The position numbers and the translations under genes were made by a program. From Spirogloea muscicola (lineage: Eukaryota; Streptophyta; Zygnematophyceae; Spirogloeales; Spirogloeaceae), in NCBI GenBank assembly GCA_009602725.1, contig WELB01000312.1:107273-119028 (forward strand): a stretch of DNA of 11,756 bases. Reading direction: 5' to 3'. The notes under the pieces were generated by a model that made no database searches, was not told the DNA's origin, and worked only from the letters and a program-made list of their open reading frames with translations. This document shows, piece by piece, positions 1 to 6,895 of the stretch (its first letter is position 1; each line of letters opens with the position of its first letter).

Positions 1-1
1 G

Positions 2-337
2 GGTGATACCTTTTACCCCCTGGCCATGGACATCCATGGGTGTTACGGGGGTCGGTGGTCCTCGTTACTTTCGCTGCTGGCCTCTCAAGCTGACCAGCGG
101 CGCCGGGAACGGGGTGCAGCCCTTCCCGGTGGCTCGGTGCCTTTGGGTCTTGTGTCCTGCTACCGTATGCGCTTGTCTATGTCCCTACAGCGGTCCCAGG
201 CGATTGCTTTGCATCGCCGGGCTGGTCGCGCCCTTGCAGCAGCCTCTGGTTTGCGCAGCGGGGTTGCTCTTCCTCCCCTCAGCTCATCTGGCTTCCTACG
301 GCTGACACGGGGTATTGAGGGCGCCCTGTCTGCCTAG
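2..337 (+). pseudogene. Copy A1: C-terminal end of a non-LTR retrotransposon RLE/RT protein, 5' cut by window edge
   Basis: The frame is open from base 2. It shows the conserved C-terminal block of this protein group: M-D-I-H-G-x-x-G-x-R-W, then a helix with Y-R-M-R-L-S and S-L-Q-R-S-Q-x-x-A-L-H, then A-G-R-A-L-A-A-A-S-G. The same blocks recur in A2, B4, C1 and D1. The native end should read L-T-R-G-Y-stop. Here one base is missing near 311-313 compared with the tail at 3402-3440, so the old stop (TGA at 316-318) is out of frame and translation runs on to TAG at 335-337. The missing upstream part lies outside the window. The segment follows the RLE core and probably packs against it; its own biochemical role is unknown. 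I take it as a dead fragment rather than a host gene, because near-identical sequence recurs at 1562-1845. Confidence 0.75.
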
Positions 338-378
338 CCTTTGGCTCCGTCGTGAACACCTGTATGCATCTGGCTGGC
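276..378 (+). repeat. Family A 3' tail, direct-repeat copy 1
   Basis: About 103 bp, from the last codons of A1 through a short 3' UTR ending in CTGGCTGGC, is repeated in the same orientation at 3395-3498. Shared landmarks are CTCAGCTCATCTG, TGTCTGCCTAGCCT and GTATGCATCTGGCTGGC. Both copies stop matching right after GGCTGGC, which is one arm of the hairpin seen in the C-family tails. A1 is therefore probably cut in the middle of that structure by the next fragment (A2). Confidence 0.7.
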
Positions 379-1845
379 AGTTTACAGCCGATTCATTGAT
401 ATCAGCAGCCGCTTTGTTTTTTCGGATGGTGCTGTCCTTGCTCGTCTCCAAGGATATATGCAGGTCCTGCCAGAGCTCCCCACCCTTGGGGACTCTCAGT
501 TGGCAGTGGACATTTTGATCAGAAGTGTGGCTCAGCGGCCGTGTCACCTAATGCGAACGGTCCCACCTTCGGTCACTTTGAGTGCTGTCTATGCATCCAT
601 TGATGGCAGGCTTCGGCGACGCCTTGCTGATCTGATTGCTCACCCACTCCTAGAGCATTCCCCAGCAGCACTGGTGCAGTGTACGCTGCCCATACGTCAC
701 GGTGGGCTTGGTTGTCGCCCCTTGGTCCGCTTGTGCAGACTAGCGTACCTTGGCTGCTGGGCTCAGGTAGCTTCGTCCATATCTGGACGATTCCTCCTTG
801 AGCAGCAAGGTGGTTTGGCGAATCACATCAGTATCGTGGTTCAGAGGAGTCTGCCTTTCGAAGTTGATTCTCAAAGCATGCCAACAGGACCTTTATGCCG
901 CATACCCGCCTCTGGTAAATGAGCCTGTTTCTTTTGCTGCTTGGGCTGACGTTTCTGATGTTAAGGCTCAATCGCAGTTTTCCCGTGCTGCAGACGAGCA
1001 ACCACTGGAGCATCTCCGGAGACTCCTCTAAGGAGATGCTCGAGGCCAGGCTCGGCTCCTATCTGTTTCGTCTCTGGGAGCATCTGGAGTGGCTCCACGC
1101 TTTGCCTTTGCATGCGGGCTTGCAGATGGAAAATGCTTTGTTTTGCGATGCTATGCGCCGCCGTCTTGGCTTACCATCCCTGTGCTTGGCGGGGGTGACC
1201 CAATGTGAATGTGGGCTTATTGAGCATGATGCGGTGCTCATGGGTGACCACATGCTCAGGTGTGCCGAAGGCAGCGAACGCACGGGCTCCCACAACCTCT
1301 TACGTGACGACATGTATGGCATCGTCAAGGAGGCGGGATATCAAGTGGCGTTGGAGAGCACTGGGGTGATGCCCGTCCAACTCCGCAACGGGGTCCCTCG
1401 GACGAGGCGTGTTGATCTAATTGGCGTCCCCCTGGGAGGTGGCAAGCGGCTCCTCATGGACGTCGTCCTAACCGACAGCTTCCGAACGAAGGGCCCCGTA
1501 ACTTCTGAGATCGGCTATGCCGTGAAGGTGGCCCAACAGAAGAAGTTGCACAGTACAAGGTCCACCCGGCGGGTGATACCATTTACCACCTGGCCATGGA
1601 CATCCATGGGTGTTACGGGGGTCGGTGGTCCTCGTTACTTTCGCTGCTGGCATCTCAAGCTGACCAGCGGCGCCAGGGTGCAGCCCTTCCCGGTGGCTCG
1701 GTGCCTTCGGGTCTTGTGTCTTGCTACCGCATGCGTTTTGTCTGTCCCTCCAGCGCTCCCAAGCGCTTGCTTTGCACCGCCGCGCCGGTCGCGCCCTTGC
1801 AGCAGCCTCCGGGTTGCGCAGCGGGGTTGCTCTTCCTCCCCTTAG
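379..1845 (+). pseudogene. Copy A2: RT thumb/connection, zinc finger and putative RLE of a non-LTR retrotransposon, frameshifted
   Basis: Read through four frameshifts, this gives one protein. It begins at about 383 (I-D-I-S-S-R-F then S-D-G-A-V-L-A-R-L-Q-G-Y-M), and continues with R-P-C-H-L-M-R-T-V-P-P and L-P-I-R-H-G-G-L-G, the segment usual just after the RT palm. Then come a C-x-C-x12-H-x3-C finger (about 1204-1263), L-R-D-D-M near 1303, the putative catalytic block R-V-D-L-x9-L-L-M-D-V-V (about 1407-1470), a K-K helix, and the M-D-I-H-G block at 1596. Breaks: extra base at 868-869, extra T at 1029 turning L-L-K into a stop, one base lost near 1551, net one base lost near 1735. After about 1845 it switches to RT-thumb sequence of another copy. 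The RT palm with Y-x-D-D is missing, so it is 5'-truncated. RLE assignment is from motif pattern only. Confidence 0.78.
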
Positions 1846-3165
1846 TATGCGGACTGTATTCTCCACCTCTGAACTAAGCGCCATCTACTCTACCGTGGAT
1901 ATACTCCAACAGGCTCTTCACGGCCTGGTGGACCATCCCAATTTATCCGCCACGCCGGCTGCCATTCTACAGTGTACCCTTCCTACCAGCAAAGGCGGCC
2001 TTGGGTGCCGTCCACTGGCTCGCCTGTCCCAAGCAGCTCACCTGGGTTGCTAAGCCCAAGTGGCCTCCACCATCTCCAGTCGTTTCATCCTGAGGGGCCA
2101 GGCTGTTGTAGCACCCGCTATGGCGGGCGTTGCAACAGGAGACCTGCCCCTTCCAGCTTTCCCTGACAGCAGCACTGTATGACCTCTCGCGCTCTTTACC
2201 AACACTTGCAGAGGGTCATGCAGATTTTGCGGCATGGGCACGCTGTTCTGACAGGAAAGCGCAGGCGTACTACACTCACGCTGCGGACTTGCAGGCCGCC
2301 TCTGAAATGGAGGGACTGCTCAAGGACGATGGACGTGGCCTCATCCGGCTCCTTTCCATCAGCTCCCCGGGCGCGTCTGAGTGGCTAAACGCTCTACCGA
2401 TATACGAGTCCCTTTGACTCACAGACAACCTGTTTCGCATAGCGCTTCACCACCACCTCGGCCTCCCCCGCCCTTGCTTGGCTGGCATCCGCCAGTGCGA
2501 GTGTGGTCGCATTGCCTTTGACAAGCTCGATCTAGCTGCTCATATGCTGAGATGTGTTGAGGGGAGTGAGAGCATTGCCTCCCACGACTTACTCAGGGAC
2601 ACTATGTTTGGATTGTGCGAGAGGCGGGGTATCATCCGGCGATGGAGGTGTCCGGCATCATGCCAATCTCCTCAAGGCGCGGCAAGCCATACGTGCGGCG
2701 TCTGGACGGGGTCGCCACCGGGGCGGTGGGCCTCGTCTGCTCCTGGACGTGGTACTGATCGACGCGTACAAGGCTGGCGCACCCACGTCCACCGTGCCTG
2801 GCTGGGCCACGTCCAGCGCGGAGCGCAAGAAGGAGCGGCACTACCAGGACCATCCCCAAGGTCCGTGTGCCATGGACATCTACGGAGGCTACGGCGTAAA
2901 ATGGTCCTCCCTGATCCAGCATCTGGCCCGGATGGTTGATGCGCGTCGTCGAAGTCGGGGGGGCAGCTTGGGCCACTCCAGCATTCCGCAGGCCTTAGTT
3001 GCATATCATAGAATGCGGCTCTCACTTAGTTTGCAGCGCTCGCAAGCATTGGCTTTTCATCAACGTGCAGGGCGCGCTTTAAGTCAGGCCTCCGGCTTTC
3101 GTGGCGGCGCTCCAGCTCCCCAAGTTAGCTTGTCGAATTTGTTTGCGCTCACTCGTGGGTACTGG
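1846..3165 (+). pseudogene. Copy B1: RT end, zinc finger and putative RLE of family B, multiply disrupted
   Basis: Sequence homologous to A2 from about 548 onward starts here (M-R-T-V, then A-I-L-Q-C-T-L-P and K-G-G-L-G-C-R-P-L-A-R-L). From about 2225 it is closely similar to B4 (6899-7856). Damage: Trp codon now TAA at 2051-2053 (expected G-C-W-A-Q); an extra C in the run 2147-2150; CGN Arg now TGA at 2415-2417; one base lost near 2611; about 4 bp lost near 2720, inside the R-L-D-V-V-A-T block; 12 bp lost near 2868 relative to B4. The finger (C-E-C-G near 2497, H-M-L-R-C near 2542) and L-L-L-D-V-V-L-I-D-A-Y (near 2740) are still readable. The final stop is also gone: TAA after L-T-R-G-Y is TGG at 3163-3165, so the frame runs to 3207. 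Whether 1846-2220 and 2225-3165 come from one insertion is inferred from continuity. Confidence 0.78.
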
Positions 3166-3197
3166 TGTCACCTTGGGCACCTTGGTTTCGGTTTCCG

Positions 3198-3401
3198 TAT
3201 TATGTAACCCTGTTTAGTTTGCCCTAGATTCTGCCTGAACAATGTATCGGCTTGAATTGGCCTCCATTTCATTTCATGCGCCCCGCGCGCCTTTCCTCAG
3301 TACTATGTAGCCCTGTTTAGTTTGCCCTAGACTTTGCCTGAACAATGTATTGGCTTGAACTGGCCTCCATTCCATTCATGCGCCCCGCGCGCCTCCCTCA
3401 G
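3198..3401 (+). repeat. Tandem duplication of the family B 3' UTR (two units of about 102 bp)
   Basis: Unit 1 (3198-3300) and unit 2 (3301-3401) both run from TA(T/C)TATGTA(A/G)CCCTGTTTAG through GCCTGAACAATGTAT, GGCCTCCATT and GCGCCCCGCGCGCC to CCTCAG. The same sequence follows the stop of B4 at 7891-7982 as a single copy, which identifies it as B 3' UTR. Unit 2 runs directly into the last codons of an A-type tail at about 3402. The units differ by scattered substitutions, so the duplication is not brand new. Confidence 0.75.
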
Positions 3402-3498
3402 CTCATCTGACTTCCTACTGCTAACCCGGGAGTACTAAGAGCGCCTTGTCTGCCTAGCCTGTGGCTCCGTCAAGAACACCGGTATGCATCTGGCTGGC
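3395..3498 (+). repeat. Family A 3' tail, direct-repeat copy 2
   Basis: This matches 276-378 and holds only the last codons of an A-type protein plus its short 3' UTR. Here the native ending is intact: S-S-D-F-L-L-L-T-R-E-Y followed by TAA at about 3436-3438. It ends at the same GGCTGGC as copy 1. It is an extremely 5'-truncated remnant, or a piece left by rearrangement. Confidence 0.7.
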
Positions 3499-3650
3499 TT
3501 TCATTACCGCTCTTTTTTATGCAAGCCAGAGGAACGCTGCTGCTGATGGTAAGGGGCGGCTGTTAAAAACTAGTCGCATGCTCATGGGGGGTCTGTTGAT
3601 TTACTTCCATGGAGCCGCAAGAAGCGAGGTAATATAGCTGTAGGGGATTT
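3499..3650. other. No recognisable feature
   Basis: I see no similarity to the retroelement families, no convincing reading frame and no RNA gene in this stretch between the A tail and the reverse-strand scraps. It may be the old flanking DNA of these insertions. Confidence 0.5.
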
Positions 3651-3762
3651 TGATACCCACGAGGGAGCACAATTTTGTGTATCTGAAACAAATGAGGGTC
3701 AAAGGCAAGCACATCGGAAGACCTACATAGCCTTCAGCAAATTGACCCGCTCAGTAACCACA
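3651..3762 (-). repeat. Family D 3' tail (with a possible B/D-type scrap beside it)
   Basis: Bases 3697-3762 match 8211-8274, the 3' UTR and last codons of D1. Shared landmarks are AAAGG(C/A)AAGCACAT and TGACCCGCTCAGTAACCAC. On the reverse strand only G-Y-stop of the protein remains (stop at 3751-3753). Next to it, 3651-3687 (TACCCACGAGGGAGCACAA) resembles the end of the family B reading frame read in reverse (compare 5666-5690), but weakly. The D tail is about 66 bp, among the shortest remnants here. Confidence 0.55.
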
Positions 3763-3775
3763 GGGCGAAGAAAAG

Positions 3776-4205
3776 GCGCGCCCACTGAGGATAGGGGCTG
3801 GAAAAGCGAGCCCAGAAAAGAATGAAATAACAGGGCCCTCTCAGTGCCCCCGTGTCAGCGATAGGTAAGTCAGACGAGCTGAGGTAAGGGAAAGTAGGCA
3901 GGCATCGTACAAGCCATCGCCTTACTTTGATTGAGCTGTTTGTTTGTTCTCGAGAGTAAATCCGCTGCGCAAGTCAGGAGGCTGCTGGGCGCGACCAGCG
4001 CAGCGGTGCAAAGCAAGCGACTGGGATCGCGGGATATACATACAGAGACACATGCTGTAGCACGACACAGGACCCAAAGGCACGGAGTCCCCAAGGAGTG
4101 CTGCACCCAGCTCGCGGCGCTTCTGCTCACCTTGAGGGGTCAGCAGAGCATAAGCGAGGATCACCGACAGCCGTATCGACCAGCAATGTCCGTGGCCTGC
4201 AAGCA
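3776..4205 (-). pseudogene. Copy A3: reverse-strand C-terminal fragment of family A with 3' hairpin
   Basis: Read on the minus strand, it contains G-A-A-L-L-G-D-S-V-P-L-G-P-V-S-C-Y (near 4085), P-R-S-Q-S-L-A-L-H-R-C-A-G-R-A and L-R-S-G, matching A1/A2 blocks. About 55 extra bases with no A counterpart lie between L-R-S-G (near 3955) and the final S-S-D block (near 3880). The stop region (near 3852) is followed by a C-like terminus: T-rich run, imperfect hairpin 3795-3813, then GGGCGCGCC at 3776-3784. This is the copy that links family A protein to the shared 3' hairpin. Upstream of about 4205 the similarity fades. Frames are broken and no start is present. Confidence 0.65.
3795..3813 (-). other. 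3'-UTR hairpin of A3 (degraded)
   Basis: GGGCTGG and CGAGCCC arms around AAAAG give 5 outer pairs and one mismatch. It lies in the same context as the hairpin of C1: GAGGATA(G/T) on one side and an A-rich run with AGAATGAA on the other. Confidence 0.55.
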
Positions 4206-4319
4206 AGCTAGGAGGGTGCTCGGCTCGGTAGGGTCGCCGTCTCAAGTGGCACGACGAGGTGTTGTAGCGGCCAGTCAATCTGATTCTTAAGGGGCACTGA
4301 CCGGGATGTCGCGAGGTTC

Positions 4320-4650
4320 ACCTACGCGTGAGCCGCAGACAGGGCAGCTCAGTGTCCACTCAGCACCTTTCTGTCGTAGTAGGAAGTCAGATGACCCGAG
4401 GGAAGGCGACAGACCCCGCTGCGCAAAGCAGAAGCTGCTGCACGGGCACGACCCAGCATGAAGGTGCAAGGCAAGCCACTGGGTCCATTGGGTACCATGG
4501 ACAGATGCATTCTAACAGCATGACAAAAGGCCTGAAGGCACGGAGCCTCCAGGAGGTGCTGTGGCTCCCTCTTCGAATCTCGTCTCTGCTAGTTCAGCTT
4601 GAGAGGCCAGCAACGCAAGTAGCAAGGATCACCGTGGCCCGGAAAGCCTT
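4320..4650 (-). pseudogene. Copy A4: second reverse-strand fragment of family A, strongly diverged
   Basis: The minus strand from about 4635 to 4320 aligns with A1 from the G-G-R-W-S-S-L block into the 3' UTR. Landmarks are CTGGCCTCTCAAGCTGA (near 4615), GGCTCCGTGCCTTCAGG (near 4545), H-L-H-A-G-S-C (near 4460), TTTGCGCAGCGGGG (near 4425), CATCTGACTTCCTACT (near 4390) and GCCCTGTCTGCGGCTC (near 4345). Reading frames are shredded, so it is an old copy. It lies head to tail behind A3 on the same strand. Confidence 0.6.
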
Positions 4651-4725
4651 GGACGTCTTTAGCCGGCGGGTAGAGAACATCGCCAGCTGGTACTTCTAGT
4701 AATTGCTTTGCTCGGCGCCACACTT

Positions 4726-4733
4726 AGTGTAGC
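4726..4733 (+). repeat. Likely target-site duplication of C3, left copy (AGTGTAGC)
   Basis: The same 8 bp occur at 5236-5243. The left copy lies 5 bp beyond the conserved 3' terminal sequence of C3; the right copy lies within a few bases of where C3 stops resembling C1. Confidence 0.5.
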
Positions 4734-5235
4734 ATTGAGCTCGCCCATAGAAGTGAGGGGCTGGCAGAAGCCAGCCAAAAAAGGATGGACAAAATCCAAG
4801 GAGCTACAGGAGAATCACTCAGTACCTCTGCTAAGCAGCCGCAGGTCGGAGATGCTAGGCTCGTTGAAGTGGTTCCTCTGGTCAGAGCCAGAGGCAGCAG
4901 CGAGGGCTCTGCCGGCACGAAGGTGCAACGCCCGGGCCATAGACCTCTGCAGCGAGACGGCCAGGCGCATTCGATACACTTGCGCCAGCGACCCGACTGC
5001 AGGAAAGTCGAACGGCTCCCCATGGAAGCGACGGGCGATGGTGTGGCGGGCGAGCTGGGTGAGCAGCTCGAGCCACCGAGCGCCCAGCGCCCCATGGGTA
5101 TCAATGGCCAACGGGAAGAACTCGTCTTCCCGCGGATGGTCTGCGTACGTCAGCTCTTTTGGCCCGAGCCGCGCAGGCGACCGCATACCCAGCCTTGGTG
5201 GCACATTGAACTGGGTGTGAGCGGTCGTAGGCATC
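4734..5235 (-). mobile_element. Copy C3: 5'-truncated family C insertion, RLE end plus 3' UTR
   Basis: On the minus strand the frame starts at D-A-Y-D-R (near 5228), the residues just after the catalytic block in C1. It continues through A-G-Y-A-V-A-C-A-A-R-A-K, L-A-I-D-T-H-G-A-L-G-A-R-W, Y-R-M-R-L-A-V-S-L-Q-R-S and S-I-S-D-L-R-L-L-S-R-G. Compared with C1, one base is missing next to the stop, so GGT-TAC-TGA reads G-T-E and ends three bases late, at 4815. A frameshift also occurs near 5160 (four A/T bases against three in C1), so A-R-A-K continues in two frames. The 3' UTR runs from 4814 to 4734 and includes a perfect 7-bp hairpin and the terminal GGGCGAGC. Flanking 8-bp repeats support a genuine insertion of about 0.5 kb. 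Confidence 0.72.
4759..4776 (-). other. 3'-UTR hairpin of C3
   Basis: GGCTGGC-AGAA-GCCAGCC on the plus strand: seven perfect pairs and a 4-base loop. On the element's sense strand it follows a T-rich run and precedes the terminal GGGCGAGC by about 14 bases. Confidence 0.7.
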
Positions 5236-5243
5236 AGTGTAGC
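5236..5243 (+). repeat. Likely target-site duplication of C3, right copy (AGTGTAGC)
   Basis: Repeats 4726-4733 exactly. On the sense strand of C3 it reads GCTACACT, immediately before the first recognisable C-family codons. Part of it could be chance similarity with the Thr-Thr-Asp codons expected there. Confidence 0.45.
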
Positions 5244-5407
5244 GGTCTCTGACACTGATAAGGCCCCTCTTGCGGAAGCTGGCAGTAAGCTCGAGGAGTC
5301 GTGAGCAGGCAATTGCCAGCGCCTCCCAGCAAGCGTTCACCAAGTCACGTCGTTTTATGAACACCCGGGGGAGGTGGCAGTTCCAGTGCGGTGCTCATTG
5401 GAGTGGC
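5244..5407. other. Unidentified stretch upstream of C3
   Basis: It is not similar to C1, so it should be pre-insertion DNA. The minus strand holds an open stretch of about 45 codons (L-V-N-A-C-W-E-A-L near 5335) ending at the C3 junction. I do not recognise it; it could be chance. Confidence 0.4.
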
Positions 5408-5495
5408 GGGAGAAGGCGTGCACTGCACATGCATGAAAGGGAGGCAAGCCGAACCAAGACACTGTCCATGCAAAAGGGCGAAGGATGTGCCGATG
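5408..5495 (-). repeat. Diverged family B 3'-UTR tail
   Basis: GAGAAGGCGTGCACTGCACATGCATGAAAGGGAGGC followed by CAAGACACTGTCCATGCAAAAGGGCGAA is a weathered version of 5533-5615 (GAGAAGGCGCGCGGGG, AAAGGGAGGCC, ACACATTGTTCAGGCAGAGTCGA). It lies just downstream, in element sense, of the B3 tail. It is another case of B tails occurring side by side. Confidence 0.55.
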
Positions 5496-5532
5496 ATGCG
5501 CTGGCTTGCACGACGAATGATATAAAAAGAGA

Positions 5533-6105
5533 GAGAAGGCGCGCGGGGCGCATGAAATGAAAGGGAGGCCAGTCAAGCCAACACATTGTTCAGGCAGAGT
5601 CGAGTGCAAACAAAACAAGGCTAAATAACACGGAGACCAAAACTTAGGTTCCTAAGGTGACATTAGTACCCACGGGTGAGCACAAACTAATCTGACAAGC
5701 TAACTTGGGGAGCTGGAGCGCCGCCACGAAAGCCGGAGGCCTGACTTGAGAGCGCGCCCTGCACGTTGATAAAGAGCCAATGCTTGCGAGCGCTGCAGAC
5801 TAAGCGAAGAGCCGCACTATAAGTAGTATGCAACTAAGGCCTGCGGAATGCTGGAGTGGCCCAAGCTGCCCCCCCGACTTCGACGACGCGCATCAACCAG
5901 CCGGGCTAGATGCTGGGTCAGGGAGGACTGTTTTACGCCGTAGCCTCCGTAAATATCCATGGCACACGGATAAAGATGGTCCCCTGGTAGTGCCGCTCCT
6001 TCTTGCGCTCCACGCTGGACGTGGACCAGCCAGACACGGTTGACGTGGGTGCACCAGCCTTGTATGCATCGATCAGTACCACGTCCAGGAGTTTAGGGCC
6101 CAGGA
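5533..6105 (-). pseudogene. Copy B3: 5'-truncated family B fragment, RLE end plus 3' UTR
   Basis: The minus strand reads G-P-K-L-L-D-V-V-L-I-D-A-Y-K (near 6095-6055), A-P-T-S-T-V-S-G-W and S-V-E-R-K-K-E-R-H-Y, so truncation falls just before the second putative catalytic Asp. A frameshift near 5978 then moves C-A-M-D-I-Y-G-G-Y-G into another frame. The later blocks (D-A-R-R-R-S-R-G near 5890, end of CDS near 5665) follow. The stop is TAA at 5663-5665, intact. The 3' UTR extends to the GAGAGAG run at 5533. K-W-S-S of B4 is K-Q-S-S here. The frame is broken and no start is present. I found no convincing target-site duplication. Confidence 0.72.
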
Positions 6106-6116
6106 GTAAAAGAAGC

Positions 6117-6326
6117 AAGGCGAGCAGCCCACTTACTGTAACGCGGGCTCATCTTGCCCTAGTGTATGGACACATGCTTTCTTTCAATTTTCTTCAGCGC
6201 TCCCTGACTTATGCCTTGCATTTGCATAGTGACTGTGCCAAAGTTACCGCCTTAGGCTGTAGGCGGGGCAACTCCTTTCCGGCTGCTATATATTCCGGCT
6301 TGCAGCTATTCACTAGGGCTTGTTGA
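6117..6326 (+). pseudogene. Fragment E1: C-terminal tail of a further, diverged family
   Basis: The plus strand reads H-L-A-L-V-Y-G-H-M-L-S-F-N-F-L-Q-R-S-L-T-Y-A-L-H-L-H, then an S-G-L-Q-L-F-T-R-A-C stop at 6324-6326. This follows the same pattern as Y-R-M-R-L-S-L-S-L-Q-R-S-Q-A-L-A-L-H-Q-R and S-D-L-F-V-L-T-R-G-Y-stop in B4, with low identity. It is oriented opposite to B3, with their 5' edges meeting at about 6105-6117. Only the last 60 or so residues remain. The downstream sequence has GTCCATCTTTCTGGGCCGGCC (6396-6416), faintly like the start of the C-type terminal region. Confidence 0.5.
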
Positions 6327-6569
6327 GCAGCCATTGGGAGGAGTCACTTCTTTTAATTAGTGGTTTGCAATTTCGAGCTCCGTTGAACTCTGTCCATCTT
6401 TCTGGGCCGGCCTTTGATTACATATCCCCTTTTGAAGGAGGCTTTTCATTTGGGGCGACACAAAGCGAAGTTCCAGTTCAGGAGGTCTCAAGATGCATGG
6501 CTAAAAGCCTGGCTAGACGAGAAGAAGCACGGCTGGAGGGGACGTGGTACCTGCGAGTGAGCACATAGA
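6327..6569. other. No recognisable gene
   Basis: This may include the 3' UTR of E1 at its left end. I see no reading frame with a known motif on either strand. Confidence 0.45.
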
Positions 6570-6650
6570 ACAAGCGTGGGCAGATTGACCGGTGGCTGGG
6601 AGAGGCCAGCCCAAAAGAACGGACAAGGTCTAAAGGAGCCGGAACATACA
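6570..6650 (-). repeat. Family C-type 3'-UTR remnant with hairpin
   Basis: GGCCAGCCCAAAAGAACGGACAAGGTCTAAAGGAGCC matches the C3 3' UTR at 4770-4806 (CCAGCCAAAAAAGGATGGACAAAATCCAAGGAGC). Hairpin arms are GGCTGG (6594-6599) and CCAGCC (6606-6611). No coding part is attached, so only the UTR survives. Confidence 0.6.
6594..6611 (-). other. 3'-UTR hairpin in a C-type remnant
   Basis: GGCTGG and CCAGCC pair perfectly (6 bp) around a 6-base loop, with the same A-rich flank (CCCAAAAGAACGG) as the other copies. Confidence 0.6.
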
Positions 6651-6777
6651 CATCGGAAAGGCTGATTTTGAGGAGCCAATGAAGTGAATGAGCGGCTGCC
6701 GGCCGCTCGGAATGCGGAGCTACAGCGGGCCACCAGCATGCCGCACAACGAGCGGCCTCCGCCTGACGGAAAAGAAT
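6651..6777. other. Unassigned sequence with a short inverted repeat
   Basis: No family similarity recognised. GAGCGGC (6690-6696) and GCCGCTC (6702-6708) form a 7-bp stem with a 5-base loop. In GC-rich DNA this may be chance. Confidence 0.35.
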
Positions 6778-6880
6778 GGCGCGCCCTGAGAAGAAGAGGG
6801 GCTGGCCCTGAGAGTTTGTTTCTACTACACGAAGTTCACCTGAGAGATGAGGGGCTGGCCAAGCCAGCCCAAAAAGAACC
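6778..6880 (-). repeat. Two abutting C-type 3' terminal remnants
   Basis: Remnant one, 6778-6812 (GGCGCGCCCTGAGAAGAAGAGGGGCTGGC), has the terminal sequence and first hairpin arm but no second arm. Remnant two, 6840-6880 (GAGAGATGAGGGGCTGGCCAAGCCAGCCCAAAAAGAAC), has a perfect hairpin and the A-rich flank. B4 is inserted about 10-15 bp beyond this flank, and the flank appears to resume after B4 at 8002 (AGAAAGGAACA). Confidence 0.55.
6852..6870 (-). other. 3'-UTR hairpin, best copy
   Basis: GGGCTGGC-CAA-GCCAGCCC: eight perfect pairs and a 3-base loop, followed by AAAAAGAAC as in the other copies. Confidence 0.7.
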
Positions 6881-6886
6881 TTTCCC

Positions 6887-6895
6887 CTATTGACC
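6887..6895 (+). repeat. Target-site duplication of B4, left copy (CTATTGACC)
   Basis: An exact 9-bp match to 7993-8001. B similarity starts 3 bp to the right, at 6899. Confidence 0.75.

Noticed and set aside
5533-6120. TCTTTT-like repeat as target-site duplication of B3
   Set aside because: Only about six pyrimidines match beside a pyrimidine-rich tail, which is not distinguishable from chance.
6003-6130. The first 40 codons of the plus-strand frame ending at 6326
   Set aside because: They are antisense to B3; only the part after about 6117 resembles the E1 tail.
6690-6708. GAGCGGC/GCCGCTC stem as a terminator or regulatory hairpin
   Set aside because: Seven pairs in GC-rich DNA, not repeated elsewhere in the window and not placed relative to any gene.
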